A DNA stretch of 64,000 bases from Limnoglobus roseus (GTDB lineage Bacteria > Planctomycetota > Planctomycetia > Gemmatales > Gemmataceae), in NCBI RefSeq assembly GCF_008254045.1, contig NZ_CP042425.1, forward strand, positions 3,224,001-3,288,000, in the 5' to 3' direction. The first letter of the stretch is position 1; each line of letters starts with the position of its first letter. A program made the position numbers and the translations under genes. The notes below the pieces were generated by a model, which made no database searches, was not told where the DNA came from, and was given only the letters and a program-made list of their open reading frames with translations. Of this stretch, positions 35,228 to 44,800 are shown piece after piece.

Positions 35228-36433
35228 ATGGCCCGCGAACGGTCGAACCTGATTCAACCGCCGGAAGTCGGCTCGGAGCGGTTCCGCACGTCGGCCGCCA
35301 TCGAGACGACGCTGGCCGGGTCGCTGGCGTCTGCGTTCGACCTGTCGCGGTGGGCCGGCACGAGCGACGGCCTGGAAGAACTGCTGACGCGGACGCAAGA
35401 AGCGGTCACGCGGTCGATCGAGGAGGAAGGCAAACTCCGCGGCACCATCCGCGGCCGCGTGCTGGCCGACCTCGCCACCTTTCCCGACGCGCCATCGACT
35501 GCCGGCGTCTACCGCGTGCCGGATCATTTGCTGCGTGCGGCCCGCCGCAACGTCTTGCTGCCCGGCCACGTCACCGCGTGCGACGGCGTCTCCGCCAGCC
35601 ACGACGGCCTCACCGGCACGGTCGCCACCATCGGCATCTGCCTCGTCCGTTACGACGGCCTCCTGAACACCTGGCGCTCGACGTTCCTCTGGCACGACTA
35701 CGACACGCGGGCCGCCGACCCCGTCGGCCACCTTCGCGGGGTCCTCAGCAAACGGTCGAAACGGTCCACCGACGAACTCGCGACCGACGACGCCATCACG
35801 GTGTTGTTGCGCCGCGGGCTGATGGCCGCGGCCGAGCGGAAGGCGCTCCTCGACCGCGGCACGACCCGCTGGCGGATGGGCCACGGCGTGCCGGCCCCGC
35901 TGGAACTGCTGACTGGCGGCGGGTCGGTGCCGATGGTGGACGCGGCGCTGCCGCTGCTCGAAGAGTTGCTGTTGAAGGAAACGCGGTGGGTCTTCCTGCC
36001 GGCAACGATGGGTAACCGGGCGCTGTTAACGCTGGCGAACGCGCTATCGCCGGGAGAACTGGCGATCTTCCAGAAGGGGAAGCCGATGGTCGAGGCGGTG
36101 ATCGACCTCGGCAACTACGCCCCCGGCTACCGGCGGAAGGTGGAGGCGTTCGCCACGCGGTTGGGTGAGGCCACGGTCGTCGGCGGCTACCGGGCCACGC
36201 GGTACGCCCCGCCGCAACTGTTCGTGGCCCACGCGGAGCGGGCGGTCGAAGCCGGCATCGTGGCGATGGCCGACGGCGGATTGCAACCGCACCGTGGCTA
36301 CCCGCTGCTGTTGGAACTGGCCGATTTGGGGGCGAAGACCGGGTTGGGCATCAACGTGTTCGGCAGCGTCGTCGAGACGGCCTACGCCCGTGCGAAGGCG
36401 AGCCACCTGTGCGCCGAAGGCCGCGTGACGTAG
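35228..36433 (+). CDS. Unknown protein, possibly NurA-domain-like
   Basis: The product has 401 residues, soluble. Features that recall the NurA nuclease domain are an acidic N-terminal strand (GHVTACDGVSASHDG), a middle VPMVDAALPLLEELLL, and the end HRGYPLLLELADLGAKTGLG...VETAYARAKAS. The usual catalytic acids cannot all be placed by eye, so NurA is a guess. NurA works with the HerA translocase; the only HerA-like sequence here is a broken 3' fragment at 40.5 kb. ATG 35228 is 75 bp from the divergent permease start. Confidence 0.4.
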   Translation: MARERSNLIQPPEVGSERFRTSAAIETTLAGSLASAFDLSRWAGTSDGLEELLTRTQEAVTRSIEEEGKLRGTIRGRVLADLATFPDAPSTAGVYRVPDHLLRAARRNVLLPGHVTACDGVSASHDGLTGTVATIGICLVRYDGLLNTWRSTFLWHDYDTRAADPVGHLRGVLSKRSKRSTDELATDDAITVLLRRGLMAAAERKALLDRGTTRWRMGHGVPAPLELLTGGGSVPMVDAALPLLEELLLKETRWVFLPATMGNRALLTLANALSPGELAIFQKGKPMVEAVIDLGNYAPGYRRKVEAFATRLGEATVVGGYRATRYAPPQLFVAHAERAVEAGIVAMADGGLQPHRGYPLLLELADLGAKTGLGINVFGSVVETAYARAKASHLCAEGRVT

Positions 36434-36446
36434 TTGACCTAATCAA

Positions 36447-36521
36447 CGGCGAGCGGCCCGGCGTGAGCGGGCCGTGTCTGCATGTATCAGACACGGCCCG
36501 CTCACGCCGGGCCGCTCGCCG
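36447..36521. repeat. Intergenic palindromic repeat, copy 3
   Basis: Perfect 34-bp arms (36447-36480 and 36488-36521) flank a 7-base loop. Compared with copies 1 and 2 the arm has GTGAGC for GTAAGC, and the opposite arm carries the matching change, so pairing is kept. It lies between convergent genes. Confidence 0.9.
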
Positions 36522-36547
36522 TTCCGACGGCAAACTCTACTCCAGGT

Positions 36548-39500
36548 TTACCGCCCCTTCCGCTTCGCTTTCTTGCCCTGAGGGGCGTCGCCGGTCAGCA
36601 CCGGCGGGGCGAACTTCGGCGGGGCAGCTTCTTGAGCCACTGCCTCTTGCTGCGGGCGGGAACTCATCCAGTATTCTTGCGGGATCAGGCCGACGCACAC
36701 GAGGAGGGCGTGCGACACCCACAGGCCGGTGCAGACCATCGCCAACGTGTTGTCGAAGCCGTAGGCGTGCAAGCCGATGCCGAGTTGGTTCGTGCCGAAC
36801 CAACTCCACACCGTCACCATGTTCCCGACGATCGTCAGCAGTGCGATGCCGCGAGTCTTCACCAGCCCCGCCCAGCGGGCGTGCAGGATCAGCGAGTTCC
36901 AGATCACGATGAGGACGGCCCCGTTTTCCTTCGGGTCCCAGCCCCAGAACCGGCCCCACGATTGGTCCGCCCAGATGCCGCCGAGGACTGTGCCGACGAA
37001 ACTGAGCAGCGTCGCGAACGCCACCACGCCGTAGAGCATGTTGTTGAACGCCCGGTTCATCTCCGGGGTAATGGCTCTCGTGCACAACCCCGCGATGACG
37101 TAGGCGACGCCGAGCGCCCCGGCGACGAAGGTGGCCGTGTACCCGAACGTCACGCAGGTGACGTGCGTGGCCAGCCAGAAGTTCGTGTCGAGCACGGCCT
37201 GCATCATCTCCAGCGTGTCGCCGCCCGCACCGATCTGGTGCGCGACGATCGTCGTCAGCACGCCGAGCGTCGCGCCGAGCAGGTTGCCGATGCCGATGGA
37301 ATAAATCTTCTCCAACAACAGGCAGAGCACCACGCAGCCGAAGCCGATGAAGATGGCCGACGAGTAGAGGTTCGTCACGAACACCAGCCAGCGGTCCTGA
37401 ATCGCCATCCGGGCGATGAGGGACGTTCCGTGGATGGCGGCCGTGAACAGCATCAACCAGAACGCCGACTTGCGGAAGGGCGAGGCGTGGCCGAACCAAC
37501 TCGCGATGCAGAGCAGGATCACGCCGACGTACAGGCCGATGCACACGAAGAACGGTGCGAAGGCGTTGTAGAAGGTTTCCAGCTTCATCCGCGGGGTGTC
37601 GAGCTTCACACCCTGCACGGCGTAGCCGGGCGCGTCCTGAGCCAGCAGTTTGTTGAAGTCGTCCGGCTTCTTCGTCGCGTAGGCCCGCAACAATTGCGTC
37701 CACAGGCGGAGGCCGGGGTTAGACTCGATCCGCTCGCCCACTTCCCGGTGCATGTCCGCTTCGAGCTTCTCCAACTGGGCCGGCGGCAGGTTCTTCATGG
37801 CCTCGCCGGTCGGCAGGTTGTTGTCGGTCATGATCTTCTGAGCGACCGCCTGCTGAAGCCCTTCGATCGCGTCGGGGAGGTTCGAGTAATCGTCTTCCCC
37901 CTTCTCGCCGTGGATCACCAGCGGGGCCGACATGGTGCTGATCGCCAGGATGAGTTCGAGGCGGTTGGCAACTTCGATTGCCTTCGACTCGTACAGGTCG
38001 ATCGGCTGCTTCTCGGCCCGCTTCTTCCGGGCCGCGCGGGCGTCGACGATCAGCTTCTCGAACTTGTCCTGCACTAACTCGTTGATCGCGTACAAGAAGC
38101 CCGACCGCTGTTCCAGGCCGAGGACGGCGAGCACCTGATCGTTCTCGATCTTCAGCACCTTGTACTTGCCGGCCGGCTTGGAGCGGATGCTCGTGCCGCT
38201 CGTCGCCAGGTCGAAGAACCAGCGGATGGCCGGCTGACTGTTGCCGTCTTCGTCCTTGAACGTCTCCCGGCCGCTGACGATCCGCAGGCTGACGCGGGCG
38301 AACGTGTCCAGCGGCTTGACGCGGCCGCCGTCGATGACCGGCAGGTTCGAAGCGGCGGCGAGGTCGTACGGCGCGCTCGGCGGGTACATCCGCCCGGCGT
38401 GGGCCAGCACGTACACGACCGCGAGCCCGAGAATCCCCCACGGCAGCCACTTTCCCGCCTCGACCGCCGGTTCCGCGTCCGGCGTGATGCCCGCCACTGG
38501 GAAGAGGCTTCGCTTCTGGAGGAACTTCACGAGGTACATGCCGAAGTGGACCGTCAGGCCCAGGCCGACCATCAGGCACGAGATGTACGGGATCACCCAG
38601 CCGGGGTTGCGGACGACTTGCAGGACGGTGTACGCCTCGGTCGCGCGGTCGAAACTGTGTTGATAGAACGCCTCGCCGCGGTGCCGGAGGGGTTCGTTCA
38701 TGGCGATCCGCTGCACGCGGTCCACGCCCCGCTCGGTGTCGATCAGCCGCACGTCGCTGGAGTAGTTTTTCGGGCTGTCGGTGCCGGTGTACTTGTCGTG
38801 GCGAAAGTCGATCAGGTGGATCGTGAACGGCTTGTAGTACCGGATGTTCCGCATCACGGCCGTCATCTTCTCGTTGCCGAACGTGAGCGGCTCCGGCTTG
38901 AGGAACCGCGAGAAAAGGTACGTGCCCACGTCCGCGCCGGTGGCCTTGTCGTGGAAGCGGACGTACATGCTCGGCACGTCTTCGCGCTTGTCCATGTCCA
39001 CGCCGGAGACGATGGCCAACTTCTTGGCGACGACTTCCTTGCCCGCCCCGGCGGTCGCGACGTTGGTCTGCCCCTCCGTCTTCGCCAACTCGGAGTTCGC
39101 CATGTACTCCAGGACTTCCAGGTCCACCGGCAGATCGGGGTGGCTGATTCGCTCGCCGGGCACCAGTCGCGATTGCGGGACGGCCGTCACCTGATCGCCG
39201 TCCGGCAGCGTGCGGACGAACGCGAGTTCGTACCGTCGGTTGTCCTCGGAGAAGTTCACCGACTCGCCTTCGTTGATAATCATCCGCTGCTCGACCTGAG
39301 CCGTGCGGGTGATCGCCTCGCCGATGAACAGCAGGATGAGGCCCGAGTGGACGACGAGAATGCCGGCCCGCCGCCAGCTGACGCGGAATCGCACGGCGTG
39401 CGCCGCCAACAGGTTCGCGAGCATGGCGAACCCGAGCAACTTGCCGGCCGGGAACGGGAACGATCCGGGCAGGTGGAAGTTCGTCGGCAGGAAGAAGAAC

Positions 39501-39739
39501 ACCTGCCCGAACTTGGCGAACAGGTCGAACGGCACCCAGACGACCATCGACCAGAAGTACTGTTCGACGACGGTCCAGATGCCGTCGTTCATCTGCGCGA
39601 GGGTGCCGAAGAAGACCAGGCCCATCCCGAGCGCGAACAGCACGACGGTCAGTTGCAGGGAAGCCAACGGCTTCAGAATCGCCTTCACGCCCGGCCCCGG
39701 CTTCGGGGCGGGGGCTGCGGGTTCGTCTTGGAACGCCAT
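36548..39739 (-). CDS. Cytochrome c biogenesis protein, ResB-CcsA fusion
   Basis: The product has 1063 residues. The N-terminal part is ResB-like: ASLQLTVVLFALGMGLVFFGTLAQ, four helices, and a long extracytoplasmic domain (about residues 150-370). A region of about 300 residues between the halves is not recognised. The C-terminal 300 residues are CcsA-like, with the heme-handling motif WADQSWGRFWGWDPKENGAVLIVIWNSLILHARWAG and flanking His residues (ATHVTCVTFGYTATF). System II machinery carries heme across the membrane and attaches it to apocytochromes c. Fused ResB-CcsA proteins are known in several phyla. The lipoprotein gene lies just upstream on the same strand. Confidence 0.9.
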   Translation of the reverse strand: MAFQDEPAAPAPKPGPGVKAILKPLASLQLTVVLFALGMGLVFFGTLAQMNDGIWTVVEQYFWSMVVWVPFDLFAKFGQVFFFLPTNFHLPGSFPFPAGKLLGFAMLANLLAAHAVRFRVSWRRAGILVVHSGLILLFIGEAITRTAQVEQRMIINEGESVNFSEDNRRYELAFVRTLPDGDQVTAVPQSRLVPGERISHPDLPVDLEVLEYMANSELAKTEGQTNVATAGAGKEVVAKKLAIVSGVDMDKREDVPSMYVRFHDKATGADVGTYLFSRFLKPEPLTFGNEKMTAVMRNIRYYKPFTIHLIDFRHDKYTGTDSPKNYSSDVRLIDTERGVDRVQRIAMNEPLRHRGEAFYQHSFDRATEAYTVLQVVRNPGWVIPYISCLMVGLGLTVHFGMYLVKFLQKRSLFPVAGITPDAEPAVEAGKWLPWGILGLAVVYVLAHAGRMYPPSAPYDLAAASNLPVIDGGRVKPLDTFARVSLRIVSGRETFKDEDGNSQPAIRWFFDLATSGTSIRSKPAGKYKVLKIENDQVLAVLGLEQRSGFLYAINELVQDKFEKLIVDARAARKKRAEKQPIDLYESKAIEVANRLELILAISTMSAPLVIHGEKGEDDYSNLPDAIEGLQQAVAQKIMTDNNLPTGEAMKNLPPAQLEKLEADMHREVGERIESNPGLRLWTQLLRAYATKKPDDFNKLLAQDAPGYAVQGVKLDTPRMKLETFYNAFAPFFVCIGLYVGVILLCIASWFGHASPFRKSAFWLMLFTAAIHGTSLIARMAIQDRWLVFVTNLYSSAIFIGFGCVVLCLLLEKIYSIGIGNLLGATLGVLTTIVAHQIGAGGDTLEMMQAVLDTNFWLATHVTCVTFGYTATFVAGALGVAYVIAGLCTRAITPEMNRAFNNMLYGVVAFATLLSFVGTVLGGIWADQSWGRFWGWDPKENGAVLIVIWNSLILHARWAGLVKTRGIALLTIVGNMVTVWSWFGTNQLGIGLHAYGFDNTLAMVCTGLWVSHALLVCVGLIPQEYWMSSRPQQEAVAQEAAPPKFAPPVLTGDAPQGKKAKRKGR

Positions 39740-39770
39740 GACGGGTCAAACGCCTCGGGAGCGGGGAGTG

Positions 39771-40355
39771 TTACGAACGCGGCTTGCCCATCATCATGGG
39801 ACCGCCGATGTTGAGTTTCGGGCCGCGGAGGTCGACGAACGTGCCGGTGACCTTGTCGGCGGCGATCGGCCGCGTGGCCTTCGGGATGCTGGCCGGGGTG
39901 AACTTCTCGTTGCCGAGTTGCTGCACGGCCCACCGCGTCAGGTTGCCGACGGCCCCGCCGCCGGACACCGACAGCGTGACTTCGAGGTTCGGCTTCTTCG
40001 CGTCCGGCTTAATGACGCCGATCGTAATGTCGTTCCGCCCCGGCAGCGTTTCCCACCCCGGCGGGCTGTCCCAGACCGGCTGATTCTTCAGCCCGTTCGG
40101 GAAGCGGACGCTCGCCATCGTCTTCTCGAAGTCGGCCGCGTAGGGGGCGAGTTCGCTCGCCTTGCCCGCGAACTTGAAGAACCACTTCGGCTCGGCGTCC
40201 GGGAACATCGCCCCGAGAATCTGGTACTCGCCGGCCGCCTCGTCCTGCGGCACCTCGACCGGCTTCGGCACCTTGTAGGTGTTCACGTCCTCGGTCGGAC
40301 CGCACCCGGCGGCCGTCGCACCCACGGCGAGCAAAATGAGCAAACGGTACGGCAT
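39771..40355 (-). CDS. Lipoprotein of unknown function
   Basis: The product has 194 residues with the lipobox TAAGC (leader YRLLILLAVGATAAGC). The mature part has EYQILGAMFPDAEPKWFFKFAGKASELAPYAADFEKTMASVRF and WDSPPGWETLPGRNDITIGVI. It resembles small planctomycete lipoproteins often found beside cytochrome biogenesis genes. It lies 31 bp upstream of the ResB-CcsA start on the same strand, so it probably belongs to that unit. ATG 40355 was chosen for its leader; the frame extends upstream without one. Confidence 0.8.
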   Translation of the reverse strand: MPYRLLILLAVGATAAGCGPTEDVNTYKVPKPVEVPQDEAAGEYQILGAMFPDAEPKWFFKFAGKASELAPYAADFEKTMASVRFPNGLKNQPVWDSPPGWETLPGRNDITIGVIKPDAKKPNLEVTLSVSGGGAVGNLTRWAVQQLGNEKFTPASIPKATRPIAADKVTGTFVDLRGPKLNIGGPMMMGKPRS

Positions 40356-40535
40356 GGCAGCAACGATCTCGGGAACTCGGGTGGCAGGAAGGTCGGACCG
40401 ATTGTTGATCGAAACGCGATTTCTCGTCAACCCAGACCTTCCAGGCGGGGCAGGTCGTCCATTTTATGAACGGACGGGAGCGCGAAATCGACGAAGTGCG
40501 TGGAAACGGAAATCAGCCGCCGCCCGCCGAGGGAG

Positions 40536-40745
40536 TCAATCCACCATCCGCAAGCGGCACCGCCCCGGTTCCAGGTTCACGAGCATCGCCGGTTCGATCC
40601 CCTGCGCGGAAACGATGGCCTGCCCGGTCGGCAGGTTCTTCAGTCGTGGCCACAAATTGTCCGGCACGCCCCCGACAGAGTGCTGAAGCCGCCGCAGGGT
40701 GGGTTCGTCGCCGAGGCGCATCAACATGCGGGCGACAAGTATGTA
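40536..40745 (-). pseudogene. 3' remnant of a HerA/FtsK-like ATPase gene
   Basis: About 68 codons end in a normal stop and read ILVARMLMRLGDEPTLRRLQ, PDNLWPRLKNLPTGQAIVSAQGI, MLVNLEPGRCRLRMVD. This is the usual C-terminus of bacterial HerA/DUF87-type ATPases, where the final strands pack against the core. No P-loop or earlier core sequence is found upstream in any frame, so the rest of the gene is lost. Function in the remnant is unlikely. Confidence 0.5.
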
Positions 40746-41285
40746 TTCCCCTCCGGCCGACTGACCTGACGCCGGCACCCTCGCCAGCGGAGGCGGGCCG
40801 CCGGCGGGTCGTCTGACGACGCGGCCACCCGCTCAACTAATTCTTCGACGCACGGACCGCCGGCGTTCCGTGCGTCGTTTTTGGAACTGCAAGAGGCGGT
40901 GGTTTGGCCGGCAGTGCTCGCCTCTCTCGCGGTCATGTGGTTTGCCCCGACGACATGCGGCGATCGTCGCGATGGTGCCTCTCGTCCTCGACGGTACCAC
41001 CTGCCGGGGTATCGACAATTGGCCAGTGGGCACCACCCTGACTGGCGGTTGCCGCCCAACCCGGCGGGACGGCTGGCCTGGATCTTCTTCGAGGCTGAAC
41101 GGCGAACTGGAGTTCCGCTGGTCATCCAAACCCACGAGCCCGGCGAGTAGGCGGTCTGGAAGTGGCGGCGATAATCGACCACAAACGGCGGGCGACAAGA
41201 TTCCGTTCCTTCCGGCCGAGTTCGCCGCTTGGCCGCAATCGCTCGGTCGACGCTCTGGGCACTTCCGGAATGTCGGCAGAAACAC

Positions 41286-41320
41286 CGTCCGGACCGTCCG
41301 AGTCGTCCGATTCGTCCGAT
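41286..41320. repeat. Four 9-bp iterons (CGTCCG core) next to an AT-rich island
   Basis: CGTCCG begins at 41286, 41295, 41304 and 41313, exactly 9 bp apart. An AT-rich stretch (about 41327-41352, TTAAATAACTG...) follows, and further GATCGTCC units occur at about 41378-41422. The array lies in a gene-free stretch. The read-through peptide would be a V-R-x repeat, which is not convincing as coding. Confidence 0.6.
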
Positions 41321-41600
41321 CATCGAGTTAAATAACTGTCAATTATATGCTTGCGGCGAATCGATTGCCCCGGCGATGATCGTCCGTGGATCGTCCACCG
41401 CCGTCGGAGGATCGTCCGCGATCGAGTGGGTCGGCAGTCGGGGGAGGCACGGCACGACGCGTCCCCTGGCAGTCGGGGGACTCCTCCTGCATCTCCTGCA
41501 CGAAGATGAAAATCCCTGAAAAACAAGGATTCTGAGTGCAGGAGATGATGACGCAACTCTTGCACTCGCGGCCGTCGGTTAGGGTTTCGATGCCAGTCCT

Positions 41601-41618
41601 TGCGGTGCGCCCGCACCC
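41601..41618 (+). repeat. 18-bp motif TGCGGTGCGCCCGCACCC, copy 1
   Basis: Exact copy of a motif found five times in the window in both orientations. The core GGTGCG-CC-CGCACC is a 6-bp palindrome around two bases. This copy is intergenic. Confidence 0.7.
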
Positions 41619-41829
41619 TTTTTCATGAGTAACGCCGCTGTTACCGACCGTCTATGTGACGCATACTCCCGGCATGGACCTCCTCTTGGTCGTCCTGCCG
41701 GCAGGCGTTCGCAACGGAGCGTACTGATTACTCCGTGCTTTCGTCGCTCGTCTCTCCCATCGCGTCGTGTCCTGGCAAGCCGAGTCGCTCGCCTTCTAAC
41801 TCTTGGCGTGCGCAATTCCGCCGTGATTA

Positions 41830-44800
41830 TCAATGCATAACAACATCAATCTGGCCGATGTACCCATCCAATTTCCCGTCGGATCGCAGTCCTAGTGCGA
41901 AGTATTCGTAACCCTTGGTCATCGGTCGAGAAAGGATCCCACCATCTCCAGAAGTGAAACTACCGACCGCATTGCCACTTGCCCCGATTCCAATTTTGAT
42001 CTTCCCGCTCACGTCTGTCGTGTACCGGATGGCCTCTGGGCCGAACGTACCCGTCCCGCTGTACACAGAATCGTCGTCCCGATTCCCCTGAACCGTCAAC
42101 GTGCCACCATTCTCTGAGATCGTGATCGTGAATGTCTCTGTTCCACCGTCCAGGGTCCGCGACGCTGTCCACGTTCTGAACAGGGTGTTGCTGCCCGCCC
42201 CGGTGCCCGCTCCGGTGCCCGTCCCTGTGCCGGTGCCCGTCCCCGTTCCGGTCCCTGTGCCGGTGCCCGTCCCCGTTCCGGTCCCCGTCCCCGTCCCCGT
42301 CCCGGCATTAGTCACCGTCACGCTGAGAGAGCCGCTAACGGATTGGCCTGTGCTGTCAGCGACGGAAATTTTGGCCGTATAAGTCCCCGCGGCCGAGTAC
42401 CGATGCGTCGGGGTCGCGTCGAACGACGAAGAGCCGTCCCCGAAATCCCAATAGTAGCTGTAGCCGGGCAGGCCGCCGGTCAAGTGCGTTGCAAACGTGA
42501 ACTGCGTGGAGGTGTCCCCCGATCCCGGGTTTACCTCCACGGTGCCGCCCAAGGCGGCCGCGAGTACGACCACGCTGGCGGAACTACTCGCCGTCGCCCC
42601 CTTGCCGTCGGTCACGGTGACGCGGGCGGTATGGGCTCCTGGGGTCGCGTAAGTGTGCGTCACCGAGGCACCGGTTGCCGTCCCGCCGTCTCCGAAATCC
42701 CACTGGTACGTGGATCCCGGCACGACGCCCGTCGCCTTTGCGGTGAACGTAAATGCCGTCGATGACGGCCCCGACCCAGGCGTCGCGGTGGCGGACGCCG
42801 ACAGCGTGGGCGTCGGCGTCAGGAGGGGGTCGATCGCTGGAAGCAATTTGTCCTTGATGGTGTTGACCAGCTTCGCCTCCGCAATTAGCACCGCGACTAG
42901 GGCCGCCTCCTCGGGCGTGAACAGAAGTTGAACCAGCCCTTTCAAAGCCTGGTCGATCCCTTTCTTGACGAGGTCGTCCAAGACGGACGCGATCTCGTCA
43001 ATGGCCGTATCGTCGATCGGTCGGCCGTCGGCGGCGTCCGCCATTAACCTCAACACAGGACCCGCCAACCTCCCCAGAAAAATGAGGTCATCCACCGCTG
43101 CCGGACGGGTTACGTCAAGCCCGATTTCCTTCCCGAATTTGTCGAGGAAGTCGCCGCCATTTTTGATTACCTTGCTGGCAATTTGTGCCGCGTCGCCGGC
43201 CTGCCGGAGCCAGTTCCCTAGGGCCCCCCGCGTGGACGCGGCGGTGGCCGGCGTCGCCACCCCTTCGAGGGCCATTTCCGCGGCGATCGTCTGATCCGAT
43301 AGGGCCGCGTTGAACCCTCGATCGGACCCGAAATCGAACACCCCACCCGTCGCCTCCGCGGTAGCGAACTGGTCCGCAAGCCGCTGGAGGGAGGATGAGA
43401 GTTCCTGGCCCACGGTAATAAAGTCTTGGGACGGCTGGATGCCGTGGCTTGAGGCGAGTTGTTGGTAACCCGCAAGGCCGGAGTCGAGTTCGTCCTGCTG
43501 AGCCCGGAGGGCTTGTTCCGTCAAAAAGCCCACCGGGGTGACAACGGCCGGCGGGGCCGGAATCGGCTCAGAGGACTTGGTCGCATCGACGGGTTGGCCT
43601 CCGCCGGCCGGCGTCTGGCGGACGGTAACACGTAAATCGCCAGCCGACGCGGTCGGCCGGGTGCCGTCGGCCGTGGTGGCCACGGGCACGAAAGCCGTGA
43701 TCGCCCCCTCCGTAACGTCCGACGCCTCAACCGTGGCCACGAAGCCGCCATCGTCAACGTAGGTGACAGTCGTGTGTGCGTTCGGCAGGAAGCGACCGCG
43801 GATGACCGCCTCCCCAAGGGGGAGGGCGGGCATCTCGATCGAGTCAACTTCGACGGGGTCCTCGGACCCGCCCACGAACACGCCGCCGTTGAACCCCGGG
43901 TAGGGCTGCTCCGACGAGACCTCGGCTCCGCCAGGGTCGTAGTATGTGACCGTGCTCCCGGCTCCCGTTCCGGGGCCGGTGACGATCGCGGACCGCCCGT
44001 CACCGGTGTCCGCGATGGCGACCCGCACGCCGGCCCGGTTGTCCGGGTCGCCGGCGAAGAAGTTGGCCAGTTGCAACGCCGGGTTCGCGTCGACCGCGGA
44101 GTCCAGGGAAGCGAATCCCCCGGCCGCCAGCAGTTGTTGGCTGTCGATCTCCCGCACTCGCGGGCCGCCGCCGGGCCCGCCCCCGAAGATGAGGTTGGCG
44201 TATCCCTTGCCGGGCAGGGAGCCGCTCCCGACGTAAACGCCGTTCCGTAGCGACTGTTCGAACGCGAAAAAGTTGGCGAGGGGGTGCTGGGGCGAACCGC
44301 CCTGCGCCGAAGCGATCTCCCGCCCGTCGTAGATCGTCACCCGCGGGCCGCCTCCCAAGCCGGCGGCCACGATCAGGTCCGGCACCCCGTCCCCGCTCAC
44401 GTCCCCCACGCCGATCCGGGCCCCGCCGCGGAAGTTCGGATCGTCGATGCCGAAGAAATTGGCGAGCACCGACCCGTCCCTGCCGCTGTACACGGACACC
44501 CGCGGCCCGCCCCCGACGTCGGCCGACACGGCCACGTCCGCGTACCCGTCCCGGTCGAAGTCGCCGGCCGCGACGAACACCCCGCCGGTGAACAGTTCGC
44601 CGAAAGCGGTCAGGGTCCGGACTTGCCCCCCGTCCACGCCGGAGAACACTTTGATGGTCGGCGGGCCGCCGCCGCCGGGCGTCGTAATCACGTCCGGGAC
44701 GCCGTCCCCGTTCACGTCGGCGACCGCCACCCGCACCCCGCCTGAAAACGCGGGATCGTAGGCCGCGACGGAGAACCGGACCGAGCCGTCCGCGTTGTAA

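Larger units (their letters stand above)
40356..41829. other. 1.47-kb stretch without an intact gene
   Basis: This stretch contains the HerA/FtsK-like 3' remnant (40536-40745), a plus-strand open frame to 41150 whose end (AGRLAWIFFEAERRTGVPLVIQTHEPGE) looks protein-like but matches nothing I know, a 9-bp iteron-like cluster at 41286-41320 beside an AT-rich island, a 12-bp inverted repeat CATCTCCTGCAC (41490-41501 with 41536-41547), and one copy of the 18-bp motif at 41601-41618. It looks like decayed DNA at the edge of the accessory region. Confidence 0.55.

Noticed and set aside
40588-40602. GGTTCGATCCC, tRNA T-arm-like
   Set aside because: No cloverleaf can be built. The sequence belongs to the HerA-like remnant.
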